The position numbers were made by a program, and so were the translations under genes. Positions 25,074-33,848 of a DNA stretch of 64,000 nucleotides are shown in pieces. Positions within the stretch are counted from its first letter, which is position 1. The number at the start of each line of letters is the position of its first letter. The notes under the pieces are model-generated. The model saw only the letters and a list, made by a program, of their open reading frames with translations, made no database searches and had not been told where the DNA came from. Source of the stretch: Bradyrhizobium canariense (lineage in GTDB: Bacteria; Pseudomonadota; Alphaproteobacteria; Rhizobiales; Xanthobacteraceae); the NCBI RefSeq assembly GCF_018130465.1, contig NZ_JAFCKJ010000001.1, positions 908,125-972,124 of the forward strand. The letters are read 5' to 3'.

Positions 25074-25331
25074 GGTAAGTGTGATGCGCTTTCGAAATTT
25101 CAGATGCGTCTTGCTTGTATAGGCGGCGTGATGCGCATTCCAACGGCGACAATTTACAATCGATATAAACTGCAACCTGATGTCATTGACCGTCGAAGTG
25201 TTGCCACGTAACCAATTATGGCAGCGGACAGCTTGTCCGCGCCTTGAGAAAATCAGCCAGCCAGTCGTTCCCTTTGCGAACGCGCGCCAGCCAAACGACA
25301 CCAAAAAAGTAAAGTGCAGGCTGGGGCTGAT
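25074..25331. promoter_or_regulatory. Divergent hmuP/hmuR control region with direct repeats
   Basis: These 258 bases are AT-richer than the genes around them. They contain two direct 13-mers, GTGATGCGCTTTC (25081-25093) and GTGATGCGCATTC (25128-25140), 47 bases apart, with a third partial copy GATGCGTC at 25103-25110 between them. Irr, HmuP and possibly RirA are the known controllers of such loci; I could not see a clear ICE palindrome. Confidence 0.5.
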
Positions 25332-27677
25332 ATGGCTGACGGGGCTAGGTATTCGCGCGCCCTCATTTTGGGCGCGTCGGTGGTTTCAATTGCGGCAGTG
25401 ACGACGGGGAGCAGTCTCGCGCAGACGGCCCAGCCGCAGGTCGAAAGTGCGTCATCGGAACGGCCGAAGCAGGCCAAGCGCAAGCCCGCCAAGCCGCAAG
25501 TCGCGCAGCAGGCGGCGCCTGATGTCATGAACGCCCGCGCCCAGGCCGGCGGCACTGCACCGGTGCAGACGCTCGACACCATCACGGTCGCCGCAACCAA
25601 GACCCCGGAGCGCGCGATCGATGCGCTCGCACCGGTCAGCTCCGTTTCGCTCGACAAGATCCAGGGTCTGCAGCCAAACCGGCTGTCGGATGTCTTCTAT
25701 GCGGTGCCCGGGGTGTCGTTCCAGGAGCGCGGCGACGATCCCGCGACCGTCATCAACGTCCGTGGCCTGCAGGATTTCGGGCGCGTCGCCGTGGTCGTCG
25801 ACGGGGCGCGGCAGAACTATCAGCGCACCGGTCACAACGCGAACGGCTCGTTCTTCCTTGACCCTGAATTGATCGGCGGCCTCGACGTCGTCCGCGGCCC
25901 GACCGCCAATATCTACGGCTCCGGTGCAATCGGCGGCCTCGTCTCGTTCCGCACCAAGGACATCAACGACGTGCTGCGCCCCGGTGAGCGCTGGGGCGTC
26001 GATCTCTCCGGCTCGTACGGCTCCAACAACAACCGCGGCCTCGGTTCGGTATTCGGCGGCGTACGCGCCACGCCGGACGTCGATATCTTTGGCGGCGCGG
26101 TCTACCGCACGCAGGGAAACTACAAGGACGGCAACGGCACCGAGATCGGCAACACCGGCAACCAGGTCGAGAGCGGCCTGATGAAGCTCACCGTGCGGCC
26201 GGCCCTTGGCCACGAGGTCAAGTTCGGCGCCGTGTTCCAGGACTATCAGTACGATATCGGCCAGTTCAACCGGGGCCCTACTTCAACCCCCGCGTTGGTC
26301 GCTTTGAACCGAGGTTCGTCCGTCTACGCGTCCGATGCCAAAACCTACACCGGCACGATCACCTGGAACTATGCACTGCCAAGCGATAATCTGTTCGACT
26401 GGCACATGTCGGTCTACGGCAATCGCACTGACAACGACCAGACCAAGACCTATCACTACGGCACGACCGCGTCCGCCTATTGCAATGGCGGCTTCGGCAA
26501 CAACGTCTCGGGCTGTGTCGGCGACAAGCGCGGCTATGTCCTCAATACGTACGGCGTCGATGCCAACAACACCACGCGCTTCAACGTCGGCGACTGGCGC
26601 AATGCGCTGACCTACGGCGTTGACGCGTTCCAGGACGACGTCGTCACGACCGACAGCCGCGGCAACTCCAACATCACCACGCCGAGCGGCATCCGCACCG
26701 TGTCGGGCGGCTTCCTGCAACTGAAGCAGAACTACGGCACCTGGTTCGAGGCGGTGAGCGCAATCCGTTACGACCGCTACAATCTGCAGTCGGGCAATAC
26801 CAGCACCGGCGGCGACCGCTTTTCGCCGAAGATCACCCTCGGCGTCACGCCGGTGGCCGGCTTCCAGCCCTATGTCAGCTATGCCGAAGGCTACCGCGCA
26901 CCCTCGATCACCGAGACCGTGATCTCGGGCGCGCATGCGACCGGCGGCGGACCGGCTTTCTTTCCCTGCCCTGATGGGACCAGCGGCCTGTTCTGCTTCC
27001 TGCCCAACCCGAACCTTCGTCCTGAAGTCGGCAAGAACAAGGAAGTGGGCGTCAATCTGAAATATGACGGCATCTTCGCCGCGTCCGACTCGTTCCGCGG
27101 TAAGATCAACCTGTTCCGCAATGACGTCAGCGACTACATCGACCTCGTTCCTTCGACGCCGGTTGCGACGCCGTTCGGTTTGCTCAGCCAGTACTACCAG
27201 TATCAGAACATCGCGCAGGCCCGCATCCAGGGTTTCGAGGCCGAGACCATGTACGATGCCGGCGGCTGGTTCGTCGGCGTCGCCGGACACTACATCCAGG
27301 GCAAGAACGTCGCGACCAATGTCGGGCTCGCGACCATCACCCCGCGCAAGGTCGTCACGACCGGCGGTGTCCGCCTGCTCGATCGTACCCTGATCCTGAC
27401 GGCGCAGTGGGCTTCGTTCGGCCCCAACAACGACGTCCCCGCCGGTTATCTGCCTGCGACCGGATACGAACTGGTCAACCTGTACCTGACCTACAACGCG
27501 ACCAGGGACATCGTGTTCTCGGCCTCGATCGACAACCTCTTGAACCAGTACTACCGGCCCTACGCCATTCCCGGCAGCTCGACCGACGGCACCACGCAGA
27601 ATGACGTGCTGTGGTCGAGCCCGGGGCCGGGCAGGGTCTACAAGGCGGGCCTGAAGATTCACTTTGGAGGCGCCTAG
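25332..27677 (+). CDS. hmuR: TonB-dependent haem receptor
   Basis: This 781-residue outer-membrane receptor has a signal peptide (ALILGASVVSIAAVTTGSSLAQ), a basic Pro-rich linker, the plug domain (residues about 85-210: LDTITVAATKTPERAID carries the TonB-box region; then VRGLQDFGRVAVVVDGARQNY split) and a beta barrel ending in KIHFGGA. The paired haem-receptor motifs YRAP (EGYRAPSIT) and NPNL (LPNPNLRPEVGK) are both present. A Cys pair in the loop FFPCPDGTSGLFCFLP suggests a surface disulphide, and another is at YCNGGFGNNVSGCVG. I chose the ATG at 25332; a GTG lies 18 bases earlier. It begins the operon hmuR-hmuQ-hutX-exbB-exbD-tonB. Confidence 0.95.
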   Translation: MADGARYSRALILGASVVSIAAVTTGSSLAQTAQPQVESASSERPKQAKRKPAKPQVAQQAAPDVMNARAQAGGTAPVQTLDTITVAATKTPERAIDALAPVSSVSLDKIQGLQPNRLSDVFYAVPGVSFQERGDDPATVINVRGLQDFGRVAVVVDGARQNYQRTGHNANGSFFLDPELIGGLDVVRGPTANIYGSGAIGGLVSFRTKDINDVLRPGERWGVDLSGSYGSNNNRGLGSVFGGVRATPDVDIFGGAVYRTQGNYKDGNGTEIGNTGNQVESGLMKLTVRPALGHEVKFGAVFQDYQYDIGQFNRGPTSTPALVALNRGSSVYASDAKTYTGTITWNYALPSDNLFDWHMSVYGNRTDNDQTKTYHYGTTASAYCNGGFGNNVSGCVGDKRGYVLNTYGVDANNTTRFNVGDWRNALTYGVDAFQDDVVTTDSRGNSNITTPSGIRTVSGGFLQLKQNYGTWFEAVSAIRYDRYNLQSGNTSTGGDRFSPKITLGVTPVAGFQPYVSYAEGYRAPSITETVISGAHATGGGPAFFPCPDGTSGLFCFLPNPNLRPEVGKNKEVGVNLKYDGIFAASDSFRGKINLFRNDVSDYIDLVPSTPVATPFGLLSQYYQYQNIAQARIQGFEAETMYDAGGWFVGVAGHYIQGKNVATNVGLATITPRKVVTTGGVRLLDRTLILTAQWASFGPNNDVPAGYLPATGYELVNLYLTYNATRDIVFSASIDNLLNQYYRPYAIPGSSTDGTTQNDVLWSSPGPGRVYKAGLKIHFGGA

Positions 27678-27773
27678 CCGCAGGCATCGCAACACCATCA
27701 ATCTCCGCCGGGCCGCGTTGATGCTCCAGCGCGGTTTCGGCGCGTTTTCGTCTTGATAAGAAGGAGAGACTTT

Positions 27774-28106
27774 ATGTTCATCGCTATGAACCGCTTCCAG
27801 GTGAAGAAGGGCGCGGAGACCGCATTCGAAACCGTCTGGGCTACCCGCGAATCCTATCTCGGCAGCATGCCGGGCTTCGTCGAGTTTCATCTCTTGAAGG
27901 GCCCCGAGGCCGAGGACCACACGCTCTATTCCTCCCACACCACCTGGATCGACAAGGCGGCGTTCGAGGCCTGGACGCGCTCGGACCAATTTCGCCGTGC
28001 CCATGCCCGCGCGGACAATCCGACCGGCGAGAGCCTCTATCTCGGTCATCCCAAGTTCGAGGGCTTCGAGGTGATCCAGAGCGAGCGCAAGGCGGCGGCT
28101 GCCTGA
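27774..28106 (+). CDS. hmuQ: Haem-degrading monooxygenase, IsdG/HmuQ type
   Basis: This 110-residue ferredoxin-fold protein belongs to the antibiotic-biosynthesis-monooxygenase superfamily. Residues matching the IsdG catalytic set are visible: Asn at AMNRF, Trp at AFEAWTRSD (or TTWID) and His at FRRAHARA. HmuQ and HmuD are the two known haem-degrading enzymes of Bradyrhizobium japonicum, and this one lies directly after hmuR. It opens the porphyrin ring in the cytoplasm to free iron. The ATG at 27774 follows AAGGAGAGAC; an upstream start at 27753 is less likely. Confidence 0.9.
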   Translation: MFIAMNRFQVKKGAETAFETVWATRESYLGSMPGFVEFHLLKGPEAEDHTLYSSHTTWIDKAAFEAWTRSDQFRRAHARADNPTGESLYLGHPKFEGFEVIQSERKAAAA

Positions 28107-28133
28107 GGCGGACGAACACGAAAGGAGCCGGAC

Positions 28134-28649
28134 ATGCTGAGCACCGATCTCGCCGATCTCAAGGCGTATATGGCCGACAATCCCGGCGCGGTGATCGAGG
28201 ACGTCGCGCGCGAGCGCAAGGTCACGCCGCGCGCAGTGATCGAGGCGCTGCCGTCGTCGATGGTTCGGGTGGGTGGCGGCGAGCATTTCGCCGCCGCCAT
28301 GCAGGACATCGCCGGGTGGGGTGAGGTGACGCTGATCGTCCACACGGATGACGCGATCTTCGAATTCACGGGCGCAATTCCCGCGGGCGAGATCGGCCGC
28401 GGCTATTTCAACCTGATGCAGCCGAAAGGATTGCACGGTCATCTCCGCCACGAGCGCTGTGCGGCCGTTGCTTTCGTCGAGCGTCCGTTCATGGGCAAGA
28501 CGTCCGCCTTCGTCGCGTTCGTCAACGCGGACGGCGGCATCATGTTCAAGGTCTTCGTCGGCCGCGACGAGAACCGGGCACTGCGCGCGGACCAGCTTGT
28601 GCGGTTCCGGCAGCTTGCGGATCGGATCGCGGCGCAGCCCGCGACATAG
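28134..28649 (+). CDS. hutX: HutX/HuvX-type haem-carrier protein
   Basis: This 171-residue cytoplasmic protein matches the HutX/HuvX family: VIEDVARERKVTPRAVIEALP, a Gly-rich turn (VRVGGGEHF), then WGEVTLIVHTDDAIFEFTG, FNLMQPKGLHGHLRHERCAAV (split) and FVERPFMGKTSAFVAFVN. HutX in Vibrio binds haem and passes it to the degrading enzyme. The ATG at 28134 follows AAAGGAGCCGG. It is 27 bases after hmuQ in one operon, which suits a carrier feeding HmuQ. Confidence 0.9.
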   Translation: MLSTDLADLKAYMADNPGAVIEDVARERKVTPRAVIEALPSSMVRVGGGEHFAAAMQDIAGWGEVTLIVHTDDAIFEFTGAIPAGEIGRGYFNLMQPKGLHGHLRHERCAAVAFVERPFMGKTSAFVAFVNADGGIMFKVFVGRDENRALRADQLVRFRQLADRIAAQPAT

Positions 28650-28676
28650 CTTCCTTTTGTCTGTCGGGAGATCAGG

Positions 28677-29453
28677 ATGCAGGGCAATTCCAGGCTGCGG
28701 CACGCGATCGTGACCATCGTGCTGGCGCTCGCGCCGGCGCCCGCCTTTGCTATCGACGAGGTGCTGTTGCCGCGCAATTTGTCGCCCTGGGGGATGTTCC
28801 TCGGCGCTGACATCATCGTGAAGGCGGTGATGGCGGGGCTCGCCATCGCCTCGCTGGCGACGTGGACGGTCTGGCTCGCCAAGACCATCGAGCTACGGCG
28901 CAAGGGGGCGCTCGCCTTGCAGCGGACGCGCGCGCTCGAAGGCAACGTCACGATGGCCGACGCAGCCGCACGGGCCGGCGACGCCCATGACGCCGTCGCC
29001 CAGCTGATCCAGTCCTGCGCCAAGGAAGCAGAGCTCTCCGGCGGCATCCTCGACGATGGCCTTCAGGAGCGCGTGGCGTTGCGGCTGGAGCGGGTCGAAG
29101 CCGCGATGTCGCGGCAGATTGCGCGCGGCACCGGCGTGCTCGCGACCATCGGCGCCACGGCGCCGTTCGTCGGCCTGTTCGGCACCGTCTGGGGCATCAT
29201 GAACGCCTTCATCGGCATCTCCGAGAGCCACACCACGAGCCTCGCAGTGGTCGCGCCCGGCATCGCCGAAGCACTGCTCGCCACCGCGCTCGGCCTCGTC
29301 GCCGCTATCCCGGCGGTCGTGATCTACAACCATCTGGTCCGCGGCATCGCCAATTACCGCGCGCTGCTGGGCGATGCCTCGGCGCAGCTCATGTTGCTGG
29401 TGAGCCGGCAGCGCGACCACAGAGAGTTCCGCATGGCGCGGGCGGCGGAGTAG
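28677..29453 (+). CDS. exbB: TonB-system energiser ExbB
   Basis: This 258-residue protein has a signal peptide (ending PAFA-ID), an N-terminal helix (VMAGLAIASLATWTVWLAK) and the MotA/TolQ/ExbB core with two more helices (GVLATIGATAPFVGLFGTVWGIMNAF in parts; ALLATALGLVAAIPAVVIYNH). With ExbD it uses proton flow to energise TonB for HmuR. The ATG at 28677 follows GGGAG. It follows hutX by 27 bases and precedes exbD by three bases. Confidence 0.95.
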   Translation: MQGNSRLRHAIVTIVLALAPAPAFAIDEVLLPRNLSPWGMFLGADIIVKAVMAGLAIASLATWTVWLAKTIELRRKGALALQRTRALEGNVTMADAAARAGDAHDAVAQLIQSCAKEAELSGGILDDGLQERVALRLERVEAAMSRQIARGTGVLATIGATAPFVGLFGTVWGIMNAFIGISESHTTSLAVVAPGIAEALLATALGLVAAIPAVVIYNHLVRGIANYRALLGDASAQLMLLVSRQRDHREFRMARAAE

Positions 29454-29456
29454 GCC

Positions 29457-29903
29457 ATGGCCGCGAAGCTCGGCGCACGGTCGGGATCGCCGCTCAAGCG
29501 CGGCGACCCTGACGATCTCGATGTCACCCATGAGATCAACGTCACGCCGTTCATCGACGTGATGCTGGTGCTCCTGATCATCTTCATGGTGGCCGCCCCA
29601 CTCGCCACCGTCGATATCGGCGTTGAGCTGCCGGCGACCGCGGCCGAGCCGGCCCCGCGGCCGGACAAGCCGGTCTTCCTCACCGTGAAGCCGGATCTCT
29701 CGATCGCTGTCGGAGAGGACGTCGTCGCCCGTGATGCGCTTGGTGCCTCGCTCGAGGCCGCCACCAAGGGCCGCAAGGACGAGCGCATTTATCTGCGCGC
29801 CGACAAGGCCGTCCCCTATGGCGACCTGATGGAGGTGATGAACAGCTTGCGCAATGCCGGCTATCTGAAGGTCGCGCTGGTCGGCCTCGACGGGCGCAGT
29901 TGA
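29457..29903 (+). CDS. exbD: TonB-system energiser ExbD
   Basis: This 148-residue protein has one membrane helix near residues 28-50 preceded by the motif EINVTPFIDVMLVLLIIFMV, in which the Asp is the proton-carrying residue of ExbD/TolR. The periplasmic domain follows (FLTVKPDLSIAVGEDVV, RIYLRADKAVPYGDLMEVM). Its stop overlaps the tonB start by one base (TGATG). It works with ExbB and TonB in haem uptake. Confidence 0.95.
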   Translation: MAAKLGARSGSPLKRGDPDDLDVTHEINVTPFIDVMLVLLIIFMVAAPLATVDIGVELPATAAEPAPRPDKPVFLTVKPDLSIAVGEDVVARDALGASLEAATKGRKDERIYLRADKAVPYGDLMEVMNSLRNAGYLKVALVGLDGRS

Positions 29904-30730
29904 TGGCCGCGAACGCCTTTGCCCTGCACGAGCCGCTTGGCGAGCGCGAGGGCGCACGATGGAGCCTATCGGCAGCGGTGATCGTGGCGTTGCACGTCGC
30001 GGCCGCGCTTCTTGCGATGAGCTGGCTCAGGTCACAGCCCGAGCAGGGCGTCAGCCTGCCGGCGATCATGATCGACATGGCGCCGGTGACGTCGGCACCG
30101 CAGTCGGTGCAGGACGACGCTGTGCCGGGACCGGTGATGCAGCAGGCGGACGCCTCGCCGCCGGAGCCGGTGCAGCAGCAGGCCGTCGAGGAGACCATCG
30201 CGCCGACGCCGTCGCAGGAGAAGCCGGACGTCGCGCCGCCGGAGCGGAAGCTCGAGCCGACACCGGCGAGGCCCGAGCCGGCGAAGATCGTGCCGGTCGA
30301 AAAGCCTGCGCCGGCGAAGCCGAAGCCGGTCCGTCGCGAGGCCAGGAAGCCGTCGGAGGCGATGCCCGCACCGCGCACCAGCGCTCCGCCGCGCGCCGAG
30401 CGTGAGGCGCCGATGGCATCGGCCATGAGCGCCGGCGCGGTGGCCTCCGCGATCGCTTCCTATAATCAGCGCGTCCGCGCGCATCTGATGCGCTTCCACC
30501 AGTATCCGGCCGGCGGCGGCGGTCAGCGCGGCGTTGCGAGGCTCAGCTTCACGGTCAGCCGGAGCGGGCAGGTCACGTCGAGCCGGCTCAGCGGCTCGTC
30601 CGGTGTTGCCGCGTTCGACGCCCAGGCCATGTCGATGGTCCGCCAAGCCTCGCCGTTTCCGCCGATCCCGGACGAGATCAAGAACGGCGCGATGAGCTTT
30701 ACGATTCCGGTGGAGTTTACGGTGAGGTAG
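29903..30730 (+). CDS. tonB: TonB energy-transducing protein
   Basis: This 275-residue protein has an N-terminal membrane helix (WSLSAAVIVALHVAAALLAMSW), a Pro/Glu/Lys-rich spacer across the periplasm (residues about 70-165, with repeats such as EPTPARPEP and KPAPAKPKPVRRE) and a C-terminal TonB domain (residues about 180-275: YNQRVRAHLMRFHQYP, GVARLSFTVSRSGQVT, the end FTIPVEFTVR). The ATG at 29903 is in the overlap TGATG with exbD. It completes the haem uptake operon. A compound palindromic repeat follows the stop and probably ends transcription. Confidence 0.94.
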   Translation: MAANAFALHEPLGEREGARWSLSAAVIVALHVAAALLAMSWLRSQPEQGVSLPAIMIDMAPVTSAPQSVQDDAVPGPVMQQADASPPEPVQQQAVEETIAPTPSQEKPDVAPPERKLEPTPARPEPAKIVPVEKPAPAKPKPVRREARKPSEAMPAPRTSAPPRAEREAPMASAMSAGAVASAIASYNQRVRAHLMRFHQYPAGGGGQRGVARLSFTVSRSGQVTSSRLSGSSGVAAFDAQAMSMVRQASPFPPIPDEIKNGAMSFTIPVEFTVR

Positions 30731-30740
30731 GCCCTCCGCT

Positions 30741-30840
30741 GTCATGCCCCGCGAAGGCGGGGCATCCAGTACTCCGCGGCCTTTCGGTATCAAAGAGGGG
30801 CCGCGGCGTACTGGATCGCCCGGTCAAGCCGGGCGATGAC
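30741..30840. repeat. Cloverleaf-like intergenic palindrome after tonB
   Basis: The ends GTCAT/ATGAC pair; inside lie a hairpin GCCCCGC-GAAG-GCGGGGC (left), a central inverted repeat (ATCCAGTAC with GTACTGGAT, and CCGCGGCC with GGCCGCGG), and a second hairpin CGCCCGG-TCAA-GCCGGGCG (right). The right half closely matches the half-element at 41369-41417. It may also serve as a bidirectional terminator between tonB and the convergent esterase gene. Confidence 0.78.
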
Positions 30841-30858
30841 CGTGTTGAGAGTCCGGCG

Positions 30859-32214
30859 TCACTTCGCCTTCAGGAAGTCCGCGACATCGAGCAGCATGAA
30901 CTCGTCGTCGTCGGCCTTGTTGGGATCGCGGCTGGACGAGAACGGCAGATTGTTGTCGTTGCCGACGATGATGTGGGTTTCGTCGACCCGGTCGACGTTC
31001 TCGATGGTGAAGAACGGGAAGGTGTAGACGCCGTCGTTGAGCGGCTTCCTCGCCTTCTTGTCGGGGTCCTGGATCTTCAGGAGGTCGATATAGCCGATCT
31101 TGCGCACGGGCTTGCCGACATTGGCGTCGGTGAGCTCGATCTTGTAGACGCGCTTGAACTTGGCCACGTCAGGGAAGCAGTTCTCGCCGCGGGTGCCTTG
31201 CGGGCAGGCCTTGTCGGGCGTGCCTTCGCCATTGTCGCGCTCGATGATGAGGCCGCTCGCCGGGTCGATCATGTTGAAGTCGCCGATGGCATTGCCGTTC
31301 TGCTCGAACACATATTGCCAGTAGCGGCCGGTGAACTTCTCCGCGGCGACGTCGAATTCGAGGATGCGCGAGGCTTCCTTGCCGTCGACCTTCTCCCAGT
31401 CCTTCTTGTCGGCATCCCACAGCGGGCCCTCGAGCAGGCCGTAGAGGAACTTGCCGTCCTTGGACGACGCGAAGCCCTCATAACCCTTGGAGCGTCGGAG
31501 GTTGACGTTGGTGTAGGTCGCGCCCGGGGCGCCCGGCGTCGCCACGGCCCAATGGTCCGGCGAGCGCACCGGCTTGCCGTCGGCGATCGTCTCGAATACG
31601 CCCAGGATCTTGCCGGTCTTGTCGGCCTTCAGGATGTAGGGGCCGAACTCGTCGCCGATCCAGAAGGTGTCGCCGATGATCTGAAAACCTTCGGTGTCGA
31701 AGTCGGAGCCGGTGAGGTAGCGCTTTTGCGTGTCCTCATGGACGATGCGGAAGGGGACCTTCTTGTCGGGATCGTGCAGGAAGATGGTTTCCTGACGCTC
31801 GATCTTGCCGTTCGCCCAATCCATCTTGTAACGGTTCAGGTACAGCATCGAATCCGGCGAGTTGGCACGCGCGCCCATGCCGTTGTCGGTGATCACCCAG
31901 TAGCTGCCGTCGGGCATATGCTTGATGCCGGAGTGGCCCTGCAGCGGCTGGCCCTTGAACGGCAGCGACACGCCGGTCGGACGCTCATAGGACTTGCCCA
32001 TCACCGTGCCGAGTGCGTCGACGCGCTTGCCGGTGGTGTATTTGCCGGATGTCTTGAGATCGGCGGGGGCGTCGGCCGGCGCGTCGATGAACGTGGCAGC
32101 TGGCATCACCACGTGGCCGGCGAGCTTGGCGGGGAATTCGCCTTCGCTCTGCGCGAGCGCGGAGCCCGCAGTGAGAATGATCATTGCGACGGTGCTGAGA
32201 AAAGTCGCGCGCAT
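30859..32214 (-). CDS. Exported esterase-like (phytase-like beta-propeller) protein
   Basis: This 451-residue protein has a signal peptide (RATFLSTVAMIILTAGSALAQ) and reads as the 'esterase-like activity of phytase' family: GHSGIKHMPDGSYWVITDNGMGARA (in parts), DTEGFQIIGDTFWIGDEFGPYIL (in parts), GYEGFASSKDGKFLYGLLEG and the end VDETHIIVGNDNNLPFSSSRD. These segments are blades of a calcium-binding beta-propeller. It probably acts in the periplasm or outside on a phosphoester. A disulphide is possible (Cys in KACPQGTRGENCF). It is convergent with tonB; no partner gene is evident. Confidence 0.87.
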   Translation of the reverse strand: MRATFLSTVAMIILTAGSALAQSEGEFPAKLAGHVVMPAATFIDAPADAPADLKTSGKYTTGKRVDALGTVMGKSYERPTGVSLPFKGQPLQGHSGIKHMPDGSYWVITDNGMGARANSPDSMLYLNRYKMDWANGKIERQETIFLHDPDKKVPFRIVHEDTQKRYLTGSDFDTEGFQIIGDTFWIGDEFGPYILKADKTGKILGVFETIADGKPVRSPDHWAVATPGAPGATYTNVNLRRSKGYEGFASSKDGKFLYGLLEGPLWDADKKDWEKVDGKEASRILEFDVAAEKFTGRYWQYVFEQNGNAIGDFNMIDPASGLIIERDNGEGTPDKACPQGTRGENCFPDVAKFKRVYKIELTDANVGKPVRKIGYIDLLKIQDPDKKARKPLNDGVYTFPFFTIENVDRVDETHIIVGNDNNLPFSSSRDPNKADDDEFMLLDVADFLKAK

Positions 32215-32298
32215 GTGCGTCTCCTGTTAACGGAGGCCGTCTTATGCGGACCGCGTGTTGCAGTTTTGTGAAACCGGGCCAAACGCCGCGGCCGCGGG

Positions 32299-32772
32299 CT
32301 ATTTCGTTACCGGCGCAGGTGACGGCGCCGGGTTTTGGTGCAGCGGAATCTCGAAGCTGACCGTCCTGCTGTCGATCACGCGGTGCGTCGGATCGGCCAG
32401 CTCGAACAGTATCTTGTGCGGGCCCGGCTTCAGCCCGACCACGATCACGGTCTCGCCACTGGCATCGACAAAATGCCACGGCGCATCGTCGACCGTGATA
32501 TGGACGTGGCCGATACGCGGCGACACGTCGAGCGCGCCCTTGCCGAACACCGGCACGACGCGGAGATTTTCAGTCGTGTACTGGATGAAGACGAGGCCCT
32601 GCGCCAATTGTTTGGCAAGCGGCGGATCGACGATCAGCCGGGCGGGCGCCTCGTTTTCGATCGCGACCAGCGGTGACGGGCCGCGCACATCTCTGGCGGT
32701 TTGGGCGACGGCGGCCGCTGCAAACAATGTGGAGGCCGCCAGAACGGCCATGCAGTCGAGGGCGGCATACAT
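32299..32772 (-). CDS. DUF6130-like exported protein
   Basis: This protein of about 157 residues has a signal peptide (MAVLAASTLFAAAAVAQ) and a beta-sandwich-like body: GLVFIQYTTENLRVVPVFG, GALDVSPRIGHVHITVDDAPW (in parts), VVGLKPGPHKILFELAD. It resembles the DUF6130 family, whose function is unknown; the HVH and PWHF motifs might bind a metal. ATG 32772 has GGAAGGA at good spacing; ATG 32778 overlaps it. It lies 19 bases after the restored end of the hydrolase gene, so the two are probably one operon. Confidence 0.78.
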   Translation of the reverse strand: MYAALDCMAVLAASTLFAAAAVAQTARDVRGPSPLVAIENEAPARLIVDPPLAKQLAQGLVFIQYTTENLRVVPVFGKGALDVSPRIGHVHITVDDAPWHFVDASGETVIVVGLKPGPHKILFELADPTHRVIDSRTVSFEIPLHQNPAPSPAPVTK

Positions 32773-32791
32773 GTCCATTCCTTCCGAATGA

Positions 32792-33798
32792 TCAAGCGAT
32801 CTTGCGGGAGAGGAAGTCGCGGATCAGCGGGACCATTTCGTCGAACTTGTCCTCGAGCGCGAAATGGCCGGTATTGACGAGGTGAAACTCCACCTGCGGC
32901 AGGTCGCGCTTGTAGGGATGGGCGCCGTCGGCGGGGAAGATGAAATCGTTCTTCCCCAGACGATCAGTGTCGGCGGCTGGTGCTTGCGGAAATAGGCCTG
33001 CACCGCGGGATACAGCGGCAGATTGGTCCGGTAATCGTAGAACATATCCATCTGGATCTCGCTGTTGCTGGGACGGTCGAGCAGCGCCTGATCCTGAACC
33101 CAGTTGTCGGGTGAAATCCGGCTCACGTCGGACATGCCGTCGGTGTACTGGAATTTCGTTATCTCGGGCGTGACCAGCTTCATCAACGCCTGGCGGCTCG
33201 CATCGGACCCGTCGTTCCAGTATTTCTTGATCGGGTCCCAGAATTCCTTCAATCCCTCGTCATAGGCGTTGCCGTTCTGCACGATCAGGCCGCTGATGCG
33301 CTCTGGATTCTTGAGCGCCAGGCGCCAGCCCACGGGAGCGCCGTAATCCATGACATACATCGCATAGCGGGTGACGCCGAGCTGGTCGAGCAGGCCGCCA
33401 ACAAGCTCGCCGAAGCGATCGAATGTGTATTTGAATGTCGCGCGCGGCGGCATGTCGCTCTGGCCGTAACCGGGATAGTCCGGAGCGATCACGTGGTAGC
33501 GGTCCGCGAGCGCGGGGATCAGGTTACGGAACATGTGCGAGGAAGTTGGAAAGCCGTGCAACAGCAGCACCACCGGTGCATCCTTCGGCCCGGCTTCACG
33601 GTAGAAGATCTTGATGCCATCTACGGTCGCGGTTCGATGATAGGTGACCGGATAGGCGCTGGCGGCGGCGTGTTCGTCGCGCTCCGGCTTCGCGGATGCT
33701 GCCGTCGAAGCAACTGCGACAGCTGCTCCGGACAACCCCATAACGAGACGGCGGCGATCGAGGAGCGCGGGCTTGCGGGAGGTCTCTGCGGTTTCCAT
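32792..33798 (-). pseudogene. Alpha/beta hydrolase with a frameshift near its C-terminus
   Basis: The frame from the ATG at 33798 reads an exported alpha/beta hydrolase (twin-arginine-like [22 protein letters not shown], then [22 protein letters not shown] in parts, [10 protein letters not shown], and the nucleophile elbow [11 protein letters not shown] with Asp as in haloalkane dehalogenases). After PPTLIVWG near 32957 the text becomes nonsense and stops at 32824. Adding one base there restores [32 protein letters not shown] and an end FLSRKIA at a TGA at 32792. The lost part carries the catalytic His (TGHFAL). A single-base deletion in the run around 32953-32957 explains it. It could be a real inactivation or a sequencing error. 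Confidence 0.85.
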
Positions 33799-33848
33799 GT
33801 CAATGTCCTTTCAAAACGATGAGTTCGCCGACGGCAGCGAGGGATTTT

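Noticed and set aside
25074-25331. An Irr (ICE) palindrome upstream of hmuR
   Set aside because: The nearest dyad (TTTCGAAATTTC around 25090) lacks the expected TTTAGAA-type arms. I report the direct repeats instead.
26283-28703. An 806-codon open frame on the minus strand opposite hmuR, hmuQ and hutX
   Set aside because: It spans three well-supported genes and their ribosome sites on the other strand, and it shows Arg/Asp/Val-rich shadow composition without any domain.
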